Below are positions 53,298 through 62,936 of a stretch of DNA of 64,000 nt, piece after piece. The DNA is from GYS-P2D sp964522505. GTDB taxonomy: Bacteria > Bacteroidota > Bacteroidia > Chitinophagales > Saprospiraceae. The stretch spans positions 1-64,000 of the forward strand of contig CAZFWJ010000012.1 of the NCBI GenBank assembly GCA_964522505.1, given 5' to 3'. The notes under the pieces are model-generated. The model did no database searches and was not told where the DNA came from. It saw nothing but the letters and a program-made list of their open reading frames with translations. The number at the start of each line of letters is the position of its first letter. Within the stretch, counting starts at the first letter, position 1. The translations under genes and the position numbers were made by a program.

Positions 53298-54682
53298 TCA
53301 CACCGGAGCATGAGTATTATCAAGATAACCTAAACCCAACTGCCCCGCTACCCACCCTGTCGTCCATGCCGCCTGAAAGTTAAAACCTCCTNNNNNNNNN
53401 NNNNNNNNNNNNNNNNNNNNNNNNNNNNNNNNNNNNNNNNNNNNNNNNNNNNNNNNNNNNNNNNNNNNNNNNNNNNNNNNNNNNNNNNNNNCAACTGCCC
53501 CGCTACCCACCCTGTCGTCCATGCCGCCTGAAAGTTAAAACCTCCTGTAACACCATCTACATCCAGCACCTCTCCAGCAAAATATAGACCTGACACTATC
53601 TTACTCTGTAGAGACTTAACATTGATGCTATCCCAAGATACACCACCACAGGTGACGAACTCTTCTTTGAAAGTCGTCTTGCCCATTACAGGATAGACAT
53701 CATAGTACAACGTATGGACAAGCTTGTTCTTTTGTTTCTTGGATAACTCTGCGCATACATCATCAGCGCTGATGCCCGCTCTACCTAAGAAGTATAACCA
53801 TAATCTCTGAGGGAATTCAAGAGGGTTATGGTTCTTGATTAATTTCTGACCACCTGATATAATCAGTTCTCGCAGCTCCTCCTCACTTCGGTTATTGGAC
53901 CAATTAATCGCCACCTCAAAATTGTACGCTACCTCATGTAGTCGGCGAGCGGCAATACTTGACAACTTCAAGATAGCGGGGCCGCTCATTCCCCAATGTG
54001 TGATCAGCAATGGTCCCTCCGCAACATATTTAGTCCCGACTATGCTTGCCGTGGCTTGAGCTACACTTACACCCATCAGTTTGATGATCGGCTCCTTGGG
54101 CATGTTAAATGTGAATAGTGATGGGATCGGCTCGACGATCTCATGCCCCATCTTCTCAAGCCAGCTATAATTAGTTCGCTTATTGGAGCCTCCAGTAGCG
54201 ATGATCACAGATGTACATGATACTTCCTTGCCGTTAACCATGAGATCCAAGCTGCCCTCTTGACGCCTCGTGATGTTATCTACCGCTGACTTCAGTTGGA
54301 TCTCTATCCTCAACCGTTCTACTTCTTTCATGAAGGTGTCAATGATGGTTTGGGACTGATCGGTAGTTGGAAACATCCGACCATCTGGCTCAACCTTAAG
54401 AGCTACACCCCTGCTCTCGAACCACTCGATAATATGCTTATTGTTAAAGGACTTAAAGTGTTTCTTCAGTTGTCTGCCACCTCTCGGATAGTTCTTGGCA
54501 AGATCAGAGGGATACTTGGCATCGTGAGTGACATTGCATCTGCCACCACCTGAGATCTTCACCTTAGATAGGAGCTTGGTGGTTTTTTCATAGATGGTCA
54601 CTTTAGCCTTGGGATAAAACTCTTTACAGCAGATAGCCGCATAGAACCCTGCTGCTCCGCCACCGATGACTGCGACTTTCAT
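53298..54682 (-). CDS. HI0933/YhiN-family flavoprotein, interrupted by a scaffold gap
   Basis: An FAD-dependent oxidoreductase-like protein with an N-terminal FAD motif (VAVIGGGAAGFYAAICC) and C-terminal GGVSWDSIN and GGFNFQAAWTTGWVAGQL. The gap of 100 N at 53392-53491 sits in the last codons. If the 100 N and one 55-bp copy are removed, the frame is intact and gives 409 aa ending NTHAPV, stop at 53298; as given it appears broken. Lies exactly 0 bp after the uvrA stop. Substrate unknown. Confidence 0.85.
53337..53546. other. Assembly gap: identical 55-bp contig ends around 100 N
   Basis: 53337-53391 is identical to 53492-53546 (55 bp), with exactly 100 N between. This is the signature of two contigs that overlap by k=55 joined by a placeholder gap. 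It is not a biological repeat. Confidence 0.93.
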
Positions 54683-57499
54683 CTACTCCAATTCTAATTT
54701 CAGATACTGCCCAGTGAAGCTCTTCTTACTCTTGATGATTTTACTTGGACTACCCTCAAATATGATATTGCCTCCTCGTTTACCTCCCTCAGGACCTAGG
54801 TCGATGATATGATCAGCTACTTTGATGATGTCCATGTTATGCTCGATTACTAAGACCGTGTTTCCTTTCTCTACAAGTCGATCCAATACAGCTATCAGAT
54901 GTTTGATATCTGCAAAATGTAGTCCCGTGGTCGGTTCATCCAATATATATAGCGTATTGCCCGTATCTCGCTTAGAGAGCTCCTCGCTCAACTTGACACG
55001 CTGAGCCTCCCCACCCGATAGTGTGGTTGCCGACTGCCCCAAAGTGATATATCCCAACCCGACTTCTTGAAGGGTTTTCAACTTGCGATAGATCTTAGGT
55101 ATACTCTTAAAGAACTCAATGGCTTCATCTACAGGCATGTCAAGGACGTCTGAAATCGACTTTCCTTTAAACATAATCTCAAGCGTCTCTCGATTGTAAC
55201 GCCTCCCCTGGCACGACTCGCAGTCAACATACACATCTGGCAAGAAATTCATTTCGATAAGCTTCTTGCCACCACCTTCACAAGTTTCGCAGCGTCCTCC
55301 CTTCACATTAAATGAGAATCGCCCAGGCTTATATCCCCGGATTTTTGACTCTGGCAAGTCGGAGAATAATCTTCTGATCGGATCAAAAAGCTTCGTATAT
55401 GTTGCCGGATTCGATCGAGGTGTTCGCCCAATTGCTGATTGATCAATCTCAATGACTTTATCGATATGATCTATTCCTTCAATCGACCCATAAGGCAGCG
55501 GCCGTTGACTACTCTTATAGAAGTGTGCTCTAAGGATTGGATAGAGTGTGCCATTGATCAATGATGACTTGCCGCTTCCTGACACCCCTGTAACACAGGT
55601 AAAAGTGCCCAGCGGTATAGTGAGTTTTTTACCCTTCAAGTTATGTCCTGTGGCTCCCTCAAGTACGAGCTTCTCGCCATTTCCTTTCCGTGGCTTTTTA
55701 TTGAATGGGATCACCTCACGTTGAGAAAGGTAAGAGGCCGTGATGCCTTCTTTCCCTTTAAATTCCGATGGATCACCTTGATTGATGACATCACCACCAT
55801 TCACCCCGGCACCAGGCCCTAAGTCAATCAGGTAGTCCGACGCCAGCATGATGTCTTTGTCGTGTTCTACGACTATGACGGTATTGCCTATCTCTGATAG
55901 ATCCTTTAATGATTTGATCAATCGCTGATTGTCTCGCTGATGCAATCCGATGCTCGGCTCATCCATCACATAGGTGATACCAGTGAGCTGGGAACCTATC
56001 TGAGTAGCAAGGCGAGTGCGCTGTGACTCTCCTCCAGATAATGTCCTCGTAGGGCGATGAAGACTCAGGTAGTCAAGGCCAACTTGCATCAGAAAGTCCA
56101 ATCGATATTTGATCTCTTTTATGACATCTTTGGCTATCGTCTTCTGCCGCTCATCTAAGTGATCATTCACTGTAGCAAACCAATCGCTCAACTCTGATAA
56201 GTCCATCACAGCAAGCTCTCCAATATGCTTGTTTGCTAGCTTAAAATGTCGTGATGCCTTCTTAAGTCGATATCCTTCGCACTCCGAGCATGTTACAATA
56301 GTTAGAAAGTCTGAAGCCCAGTTTCTGATCTTCTCTGAGCTGGTGTCCTTGTACCAACGCTTTAGCATCGTGATCAGGCCATCTTCGAGGATGTTATGGT
56401 TATAATCTGATAGCGTTCTTTTTTCCTTTATGGCCTTATCTATTTTACCATTCAAGATAATGTTCATCGCCTTATCAGGAATATCCTTGATCGGAGTTGA
56501 GAGCGTAAACTTGTGTTCTCTGGCAAGCTTGCGGAGTTGTTTAAAGCTTGTGTTCTCCCGTGCCTCACCTAATGGAACAATGCCTCCCTTATTGATAGTT
56601 ACAGTATCGTCAGGAATGACTTTTTCGAGGTCAACTTCATTGAGCTGCCCAAGTCCATTACAATGTGGGCATGATCCGTATGGACTATTGAATGAAAAAG
56701 TGTTAGGCGATGGCTCCTCATATGAAATACCAGTATCGGGGCACATCAATTGGTTACTATAAGGTTGGACTTCATCTGTATCGACATCATAGATCTGAAC
56801 AAAATTATCACTCAGCTTGAATGCCACGGCAAGCGAAGAAGCAATGCGTTCTCGCTTGGCTGCTTCAATCTTAATGCGGTCCACGACTATCTCTATGTCG
56901 TGAGTCTTATAGCGATCTACTTGCATACCTGGCATGAGATCCTTGATCTCACCATCAATGCGGACTTTCGTATATCCTTTCTTGCGCATCTGCTCAAATA
57001 GCTCTCTATAGTGACCTTTACGAGCACGTATCAATGGTGCGAGGATCATGATTTTCTTGCCGTCATAATCCGTCAAGAGCTTCTGGATAATTTTCTCTTC
57101 TGAGTACTTGACCATACGCTTACCCGTATTGTAGGAGTAAGCTTCCCCAATTCTAGCAAATAGCAACCTGAGAAAATCGTAAATCTCCGTAGTCGTGCCT
57201 ACGGTAGACCGTGGATTCCATCCTGTCGTCTTTTGTTCTATCGAGATAACGGGGCTAAGGCCCTCTATTTTCTCTACATCTGGCCGATCCATCTTGCCAA
57301 GAAACTGCCTCGCATATGACGAGAAGGTCTCAAGATAACGGCGCTGGCCCTCTGCATATATGGTGTCAAATGCGAGAGAAGACTTCCCACTACCACTTAT
57401 GCCAGTAATCACTACCAATTTATTTCTAGGGATCTTTACATCTATATCCTTAAGATTATGCTCTCGAGCACCTATTACACTGATATGCTGTTCTTCCAC
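54683..57499 (-). CDS. uvrA: Excinuclease ABC subunit A
   Basis: A 938-aa DNA damage recognition ATPase of nucleotide excision repair. Two ABC domains with Walker A GISGSGKSS and GVSGSGKSS, zinc modules (CPHCNGLGQ; CETCEGGGKK...CESCQGRR) and signature LSGGE...QR. Start is GTG at 57499, 8 bp after the PNP stop. Same operon as PNP. Confidence 0.97.
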   Translation of the reverse strand: MEEQHISVIGAREHNLKDIDVKIPRNKLVVITGISGSGKSSLAFDTIYAEGQRRYLETFSSYARQFLGKMDRPDVEKIEGLSPVISIEQKTTGWNPRSTVGTTTEIYDFLRLLFARIGEAYSYNTGKRMVKYSEEKIIQKLLTDYDGKKIMILAPLIRARKGHYRELFEQMRKKGYTKVRIDGEIKDLMPGMQVDRYKTHDIEIVVDRIKIEAAKRERIASSLAVAFKLSDNFVQIYDVDTDEVQPYSNQLMCPDTGISYEEPSPNTFSFNSPYGSCPHCNGLGQLNEVDLEKVIPDDTVTINKGGIVPLGEARENTSFKQLRKLAREHKFTLSTPIKDIPDKAMNIILNGKIDKAIKEKRTLSDYNHNILEDGLITMLKRWYKDTSSEKIRNWASDFLTIVTCSECEGYRLKKASRHFKLANKHIGELAVMDLSELSDWFATVNDHLDERQKTIAKDVIKEIKYRLDFLMQVGLDYLSLHRPTRTLSGGESQRTRLATQIGSQLTGITYVMDEPSIGLHQRDNQRLIKSLKDLSEIGNTVIVVEHDKDIMLASDYLIDLGPGAGVNGGDVINQGDPSEFKGKEGITASYLSQREVIPFNKKPRKGNGEKLVLEGATGHNLKGKKLTIPLGTFTCVTGVSGSGKSSLINGTLYPILRAHFYKSSQRPLPYGSIEGIDHIDKVIEIDQSAIGRTPRSNPATYTKLFDPIRRLFSDLPESKIRGYKPGRFSFNVKGGRCETCEGGGKKLIEMNFLPDVYVDCESCQGRRYNRETLEIMFKGKSISDVLDMPVDEAIEFFKSIPKIYRKLKTLQEVGLGYITLGQSATTLSGGEAQRVKLSEELSKRDTGNTLYILDEPTTGLHFADIKHLIAVLDRLVEKGNTVLVIEHNMDIIKVADHIIDLGPEGGKRGGNIIFEGSPSKIIKSKKSFTGQYLKLELE

Positions 57500-57507
57500 C
57501 GAGTCTA

Positions 57508-58335
57508 TTATAATCTCTTAATCAATTCACTCACCAGAGGGGTAATCTTCTGTTCCACCTTTTCCGCAACATCTATAACCTCCTGATGGGTTACTTTTTT
57601 AATGGCAGATATTGGATAACACTTATTGGTTACTGCTGTAAGCACACAAGATGATAGTTCCATATGCCTAGCGACAAGTATTTCAGGGATAGTTGACATC
57701 CCGACAACAGTAGCTCCGATGATGTGCAGATAATTATACTCCGCTTTAGTTTCGAGATTAGGTCCAGGTAATCCCCCATATATACTATCATGCAGTGTTA
57801 TCTTAATCTCGTCTGCAATGTCATGACATAACTTAATCATCTTGGGATCGTAAGCATCGACCATATCTGGGAATCTGGGACCTAAGCGTTCATCATTATG
57901 ACCCAGCAATGGGTTATCATAGTGTAAATTGATGTGATCATTTACCACAGTTATATCTCCAGCCTCATAATCTTTATGAATCCCACCTACCGCACTGGCG
58001 ATCACTAAATGTTGAGCACCTAAAAACTTAAACACTCTTATCGGTAAGGTCACCTCCTTCATGCTGTAACCCTCGTAATAGTGGTATCGCCCATTTTGAG
58101 CTATAACCTTTTTTCCATTTAGGCTACCATATACCAATTGTCCTTCATGGCCTTTGACGGTCACTGGAGGAAAATGAGGTATGTTCTCATAAGCTATTAC
58201 ATGCTCTACATCGATATGTTTAACCAAGTTGCCTAGGCCTGTCCCCAGCACTATAGCGACATCGGGCTTATCGTTAATAATGGCATTTATGTATGCAGTA
58301 GATTCTTGGATTTGATCATAGTATTGATCCGTCAT
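57508..58335 (-). CDS. Purine-nucleoside phosphorylase (PunA type)
   Basis: A 275-aa PNP of the trimeric, punA/PNP-I type for purine nucleoside salvage. VLGTGLGNL is the phosphate loop, then GHEGQLVYG, GRYHYYEGY, ASAVGGIH and the Asn/Glu base site region (STIPEILVARH, TNKCYP). A TAATTTTG promoter-like box is at 58373-58380 on the same strand, ~40 bp upstream. Start at ATG 58335. Confidence 0.92.
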   Translation of the reverse strand: MTDQYYDQIQESTAYINAIINDKPDVAIVLGTGLGNLVKHIDVEHVIAYENIPHFPPVTVKGHEGQLVYGSLNGKKVIAQNGRYHYYEGYSMKEVTLPIRVFKFLGAQHLVIASAVGGIHKDYEAGDITVVNDHINLHYDNPLLGHNDERLGPRFPDMVDAYDPKMIKLCHDIADEIKITLHDSIYGGLPGPNLETKAEYNYLHIIGATVVGMSTIPEILVARHMELSSCVLTAVTNKCYPISAIKKVTHQEVIDVAEKVEQKITPLVSELIKRL

Positions 58336-58457
58336 TATGGCTCACTTTCAGATTGTATCACGATATACTGCACAAAATTAAGCTTATCAAGTAAAGTAGC
58401 TGCTTTATTGAATGTTCAGTTCACATATTAAATACCCGTTGTATGCCCTAAAAACCC

Positions 58458-58465
58458 TATATTCG
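58458..58465 (+). promoter_or_regulatory. rimP: -7-like promoter box for the rimP operon
   Basis: TATATTCG resembles TAnnTTTG (one mismatch). The same box precedes the OmpA gene (39145-39152). No good -33 element was found. Transcription would start just before the hairpin at 58481. Confidence 0.35.
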
Positions 58466-58480
58466 CACACGATTTGAAGG

Positions 58481-58507
58481 AAGGGAACTGAGATGTTCCC
58501 TTTTTTT
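58481..58507 (+). promoter_or_regulatory. rimP: Terminator-like hairpin in the rimP leader
   Basis: AAGGGAAC (58481-58488), loop TGAGAT, GTTCCCTT (58495-58502) then a T-run. It is terminator-like but stands between promoter and rimP, so it may be an attenuator. A Met at 58493 lies inside its loop and arm, making that start unlikely. Confidence 0.6.
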
Positions 58508-58522
58508 AATAAAACTATATCG

Positions 58523-58975
58523 ATGATAGAAAAGCTATTGTCAGATGCACTGACTACTAAATTTACCGAAGAAGAGTACAACGATTACTATTTGGTGGAT
58601 ATCGTAGTGAAGAAGAATGATAAGGTTGAAGTCTATATCGACTCGGACACCAAACTTAATATCAGAAACTGCCAACGCATCAGCCGGCACTTAGAACATC
58701 TGATTGAAGAGAATGGATGGCTTGGAGAAAAGTATACGCTCGATGTGTCGTCTCCTGGAGTTGATAGACCGCTAAAACTGCATCGCCAATACAAGAAAAA
58801 TATTGGGCGAAGGATTAAAGTGATCAATGATGAAGATGAAACACTTGAAGGCCGTCTGACGGCGGTTTCAGATGATGCAGTCACCTTGATTATAAAGCAA
58901 AAGAAGAAAGAAGAGGAGGTAATACTCCTAATAGATAAAATTAAAAAAGCCAAAATACTCGTAAGTTTTAAATAG
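58523..58975 (+). CDS. rimP: Ribosome maturation factor RimP
   Basis: A 150-aa 30S assembly factor. ATG at 58523 chosen over 58493 (see hairpin). Segments: VDIVVKKNDKVEVYIDSDTKLNIRNCQRIS and LDVSSPGVDRPLKLHRQYKKNIGRRIKV are the family core. First gene of rimP-nusA-infB, 6 bp before nusA. Confidence 0.92.
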   Translation: MIEKLLSDALTTKFTEEEYNDYYLVDIVVKKNDKVEVYIDSDTKLNIRNCQRISRHLEHLIEENGWLGEKYTLDVSSPGVDRPLKLHRQYKKNIGRRIKVINDEDETLEGRLTAVSDDAVTLIIKQKKKEEEVILLIDKIKKAKILVSFK

Positions 58976-58981
58976 AGCTGG

Positions 58982-60214
58982 ATGAACTTAATTGAGACAT
59001 TTTCAGAGTTTAAAGCGGGCAAGAATATAGATCGCCCGACGATGGTAAGAGTACTGGAAGATGTATTCAGAACCCTTATCAAGAAGAAATATGGCACTGA
59101 CGATAATTTTGATGTCATTGTGAACACCACTAATGGTGACCTTGAGATCTGGCGGGTTCGTGAGATCGTTCCAGATGGTGAGGTTACAGATGATCGTGCT
59201 CAAGTGTCTATCACTGATGCTCTCGAGATTGACGATGATTACGAGATTGGTGAAGAGTGCTATCAGGAGTTGGAGCTGGCTGAGTTCGGACGTAGATCAG
59301 TTATGGCTGCGAGACAGACCTTAATTTCAAGGATTATGGAGCTCGAAAAAGACGAAATATTCAAGAGATATTCGGATCGTGTCGGTGATATTGTTGTTGG
59401 CGAAGTTCACCAGATCCTGAAGCGTGAGATGTTGATTATTGACGACGTAACTAATAATGAGCTCGTACTCCCTCGTAACGAAATGATCAAAGGGGACTTC
59501 TTCAGAAAAGGAGATATGGTCCGTGGAATCATCAAGCGCGTAGACATGAGGAATAACAACCCTGCTGTCGTTATTTCTCGCACAGATAATAATTTCCTTG
59601 CTAAATTAATGGAACAAGAAGTTCCTGAGATCGAAGATGGCCTCATTACTATCAAGAAGATTGTGCGCATCCCTGGTGAGAGAGCCAAAGTTGCAGTGGA
59701 ATCTTATGATGATCGTATTGATCCTGTAGGGGCCTGTGTCGGCATGAAAGGTAGCAGGATACATGGTATAGTCAGAGAGCTCAAAAATGAGAACATAGAT
59801 ATCGTCAATTACACCAGTAATATTAATCTCTTCATTCAGAGATCCTTGACGCCGGCTAAGGTTACAAGCATCAAATTAGACGATGAGTCTAAGACCGCTG
59901 CTGTATTCTTAAAGCCTGATCAAGTATCACTGGCGATTGGTAGAGGAGGTAGTAATATCAAATTGGCTAGTAAGCTCACAGAATTTGAGATAGACGTATA
60001 TAGAGATACCGATGAAGAAATCGACGATGTAGACTTAGATGAGTTTACTGATGAAATTGAAGAGTGGATCATCGATTCCCTTAAGTCTATAGGCTGTGAT
60101 ACAGCGAGGAGTGTATTACATTTGAGCAAAGAGGAGCTTATCCGTAGAACTGATCTCGAGGAAGAGACCATTTCTGATGTGTTGAAGATATTAAGTGAGG
60201 AGTTTGAGGATTAA
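58982..60214 (+). CDS. nusA: Transcription elongation/termination factor NusA
   Basis: A 410-aa NusA: N-terminal RNAP-binding domain (1-~120), S1 domain (VGDIVVGEVHQIL...), KH domains (VGACVGMKGSRIHGIVREL; SLAIGRGGSNIKLAS) and a short acidic C terminus. Standard Bacteroidota length. 6 bp after rimP and 40 bp before infB. Confidence 0.96.
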   Translation: MNLIETFSEFKAGKNIDRPTMVRVLEDVFRTLIKKKYGTDDNFDVIVNTTNGDLEIWRVREIVPDGEVTDDRAQVSITDALEIDDDYEIGEECYQELELAEFGRRSVMAARQTLISRIMELEKDEIFKRYSDRVGDIVVGEVHQILKREMLIIDDVTNNELVLPRNEMIKGDFFRKGDMVRGIIKRVDMRNNNPAVVISRTDNNFLAKLMEQEVPEIEDGLITIKKIVRIPGERAKVAVESYDDRIDPVGACVGMKGSRIHGIVRELKNENIDIVNYTSNINLFIQRSLTPAKVTSIKLDDESKTAAVFLKPDQVSLAIGRGGSNIKLASKLTEFEIDVYRDTDEEIDDVDLDEFTDEIEEWIIDSLKSIGCDTARSVLHLSKEELIRRTDLEEETISDVLKILSEEFED

Positions 60215-60254
60215 TTAAAGGGGCGCAAAGAAAGGAAAAACTTTAGAGTTATAT

Positions 60255-62936
60255 ATGGCGAAAAGGCTAGTTAAGGTTGCCAAGGAATTGAATGTGGGTA
60301 CTTCTACAATAGTAGAATACTTGGTGAATAATGGGTTTGAGATAGATAACAAACCTACTGCTAAGGTATCTGATGAGATGTACGCTAAACTCCTATTGGA
60401 ATTCAGCCACTCTAAAGAAGAGAAATCTAAAGCTGATTCTCTGATCATTGGTAATCGTGCTGTAGAGGAAGAAGCTCCGAAGCCTGCTCCCGTTGTGGCG
60501 CCTCCTCCACCCCCACCAGTAGAGAAAAAGATCGAACCAAAACCAGAGCCGAAAAAGGCTCCGAAGCTAGAAGAGGTTAAAATTAAGGCTCCTAAAATTA
60601 GTGTCAAGGTTGTTGATAAGATAGATCTCAATAAGGAGAAAGAAGTTCCAGAGCCTGCACCGAAGGAAAAGGCTGAGCCTAAACCTGAGGCAAGCAAGCC
60701 TAAAAAAGATGTTCCCGAGACACCGCCTACAGATAAACCAACTGCGGCGCCTGCTGATGACACAGTAAGAGCGAAAACACCTCAACTTCAGGGTTTGAAG
60801 ATCATGGGCAAAATCGATACTGATAAGCTCAAGACAAAGCCTAAGAAGGTTGAAAAACCCAAAGTGGCTAAACCCGGAGAAGCAGACGACAAGAAAAAGC
60901 GCAAGCGTAAGCGCAAGAAAATAATCACCAATACTGGTGGTGGAGGCCGTGGAGACAATAGAGGTGGCAATCGAAGAGGTGATAATCGTGGTGGCAAAAG
61001 AGGCAACGAGGTCAAAGAAGTCTCAGAAAAAGAAATAGAAGAGAAGATTAAGGCTACAATGGCCCGGATCAAGGGCGGGAAATCTAATAAGCGTCAGAAG
61101 ATCCGTCGTGATAGCCGAGTAGAAAAAAGAGAGAAGCAAGAAATACTCGAGAGCGAAGGTCTAACTGAAACAATCCAGTTAACGGAGTTCATCTCTGTAT
61201 CGGAGCTTGCCAGTCTACTCGACATACAAGCCACTGACATTATTATGTCATGTATGAACATGGGTGTAATTGTATCAATCAACCAGCGACTTGATGCAGA
61301 GATCATCGAGTTAATAGCTGATGAGCATAATAGAGAGATAGAATTCATCAGTGCAGAAGCAATTGATGAAGAACAAGAAGAGATCATTGACGACCCTGCT
61401 GATCTAGAACCACGTGCACCTATCGTTACGGTTATGGGTCATGTTGATCACGGTAAGACCTCATTGCTGGATTACATCAGAAAAGCTAATGTTGCTGGTG
61501 GTGAAGCAGGAGGTATCACCCAGCATATCGGTGCATATGAAGTAAGTGTTAATGGAAAGAAAGTTACCCTTTTAGATACTCCAGGTCACGAAGCCTTTAC
61601 GGCGATGAGAGCTAGGGGTGCGAAGGTGACAGATGTTGTTATCATAATCATAGCAGCAGATGATCGTATCATGCCTCAGACGAAGGAGGCAATCAGTCAC
61701 GCACAAGCAGCTGGTGTGCCTATGATATTCGCCATTAACAAAATCGATAAAGACGGAGCTCAGCCAGATCGTATTAAGCAAGAGCTCGCAGGAATGAATC
61801 TACTCATCGAAGAGTGGGGAGGTCAGTTTCAGTCGCAAGATATATCTGCCAAAACTGGACTTGGTATCGATGAATTATTAGAGAAAATATTGCTCGAAGC
61901 AGAAGTGCTCGAACTACAAGCTAATCCGAATCGAAACTCGATAGGAACTGTGATAGAAGCCTCTCTAGATAAGGGTCGTGGTTACGTTACTAAGATGCTT
62001 GTTCAGACAGGTACGATGTCCATTGGAGATGTAGTAGTTGCCGGAGGATCATCAGGTAAGGTTAAAGCTATGTTCAATGAGCGTGGTGAAAGACTTAAAA
62101 AAGCAGGCCCATCAACACCGATTTTATTGCTTGGTCTGAATGGCGCTCCTCAAGCAGGAGAGAAATTTAAGGTTGTAGATTCAGAACAAGAAGCTCGACA
62201 GATTGCTGCCAAACGTCAACAGATAGACCGCGAGCAATCAAACCGTGCCAACAAGCGTATCAGTCTCGATGAGATCGGTAGACGATTAGCATTAGGTAGC
62301 TTTAAAGAACTCAACCTCATCGTAAAAGGTGATGTGGATGGTTCAATTGAAGCACTTTCAGATTCACTGATCAAATTGAGTATTGAGTCTGTCCAAGTTA
62401 ATGTAATACATAAGGCCGTAGGTCAGATTGCGGAATCTGATGTACTCTTAGCATCTGCATCGGATGCCATCATCGTAGGATTCCAAGTGAGACCATCAAG
62501 TGGAGCACGTACACTTGCGGAGAGAGAGGGCGTTCAGATTAAGACTTATTCCATTATCTACGAGGCCATCGACGAGATTAAGAGCGCTATAGAAGGCATG
62601 CTTGAACCTACTAAGGAAGAGAAAGTCATGGGTGAAGTTGAGGTCCGTGAAACTTTCAAAATCAGTAAGGTCGGTACTATTGCTGGTTCTTATGTCAATT
62701 CTGGTATGATAACCAGAAATGCATTGATTCGAGTAGTTCGTGATGGTATCGTCATGTATCCTAATAAGCAAGGTCAAGTAGGTGAAGTCGCAGCACTCAA
62801 GAGGTTTAAAGACGATGTCAAAGAAGTTAAGAAAGGACTCGAATGTGGTGTACTAGTCAAGAACTACAATGACATCAAAGTTGGCGATATCATTGAAGCC
62901 TACGAAATCGTAGAGATTAAACAAACCCTCGATTAG
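60255..62936 (+). CDS. infB: Translation initiation factor IF-2
   Basis: A 893-aa GTPase. IF2_N-like N terminus (RLVKVAKELNVGTSTIVEYL), low-complexity Lys/Pro/Glu and Arg/Gly-rich segment (~65-265), then G1 GHVDHGKT near 395, G3 DTPGHEAF, G4 NKID, G5 SAKTG and the C-terminal IF2 domains. The RG-rich part (near 228-253) may aid rRNA binding. Confidence 0.97.
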   Translation: MAKRLVKVAKELNVGTSTIVEYLVNNGFEIDNKPTAKVSDEMYAKLLLEFSHSKEEKSKADSLIIGNRAVEEEAPKPAPVVAPPPPPPVEKKIEPKPEPKKAPKLEEVKIKAPKISVKVVDKIDLNKEKEVPEPAPKEKAEPKPEASKPKKDVPETPPTDKPTAAPADDTVRAKTPQLQGLKIMGKIDTDKLKTKPKKVEKPKVAKPGEADDKKKRKRKRKKIITNTGGGGRGDNRGGNRRGDNRGGKRGNEVKEVSEKEIEEKIKATMARIKGGKSNKRQKIRRDSRVEKREKQEILESEGLTETIQLTEFISVSELASLLDIQATDIIMSCMNMGVIVSINQRLDAEIIELIADEHNREIEFISAEAIDEEQEEIIDDPADLEPRAPIVTVMGHVDHGKTSLLDYIRKANVAGGEAGGITQHIGAYEVSVNGKKVTLLDTPGHEAFTAMRARGAKVTDVVIIIIAADDRIMPQTKEAISHAQAAGVPMIFAINKIDKDGAQPDRIKQELAGMNLLIEEWGGQFQSQDISAKTGLGIDELLEKILLEAEVLELQANPNRNSIGTVIEASLDKGRGYVTKMLVQTGTMSIGDVVVAGGSSGKVKAMFNERGERLKKAGPSTPILLLGLNGAPQAGEKFKVVDSEQEARQIAAKRQQIDREQSNRANKRISLDEIGRRLALGSFKELNLIVKGDVDGSIEALSDSLIKLSIESVQVNVIHKAVGQIAESDVLLASASDAIIVGFQVRPSSGARTLAEREGVQIKTYSIIYEAIDEIKSAIEGMLEPTKEEKVMGEVEVRETFKISKVGTIAGSYVNSGMITRNALIRVVRDGIVMYPNKQGQVGEVAALKRFKDDVKEVKKGLECGVLVKNYNDIKVGDIIEAYEIVEIKQTLD

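Noticed and set aside
53337..53546. Biological tandem repeat or gene duplication
   Set aside because: Exact 55-bp identity flanking exactly 100 N is an assembly signature.
60215..60763. Long antisense frame opposite infB (Gly/Ser-rich)
   Set aside because: Mirror of the low-complexity coding strand of infB; no start context or homology.
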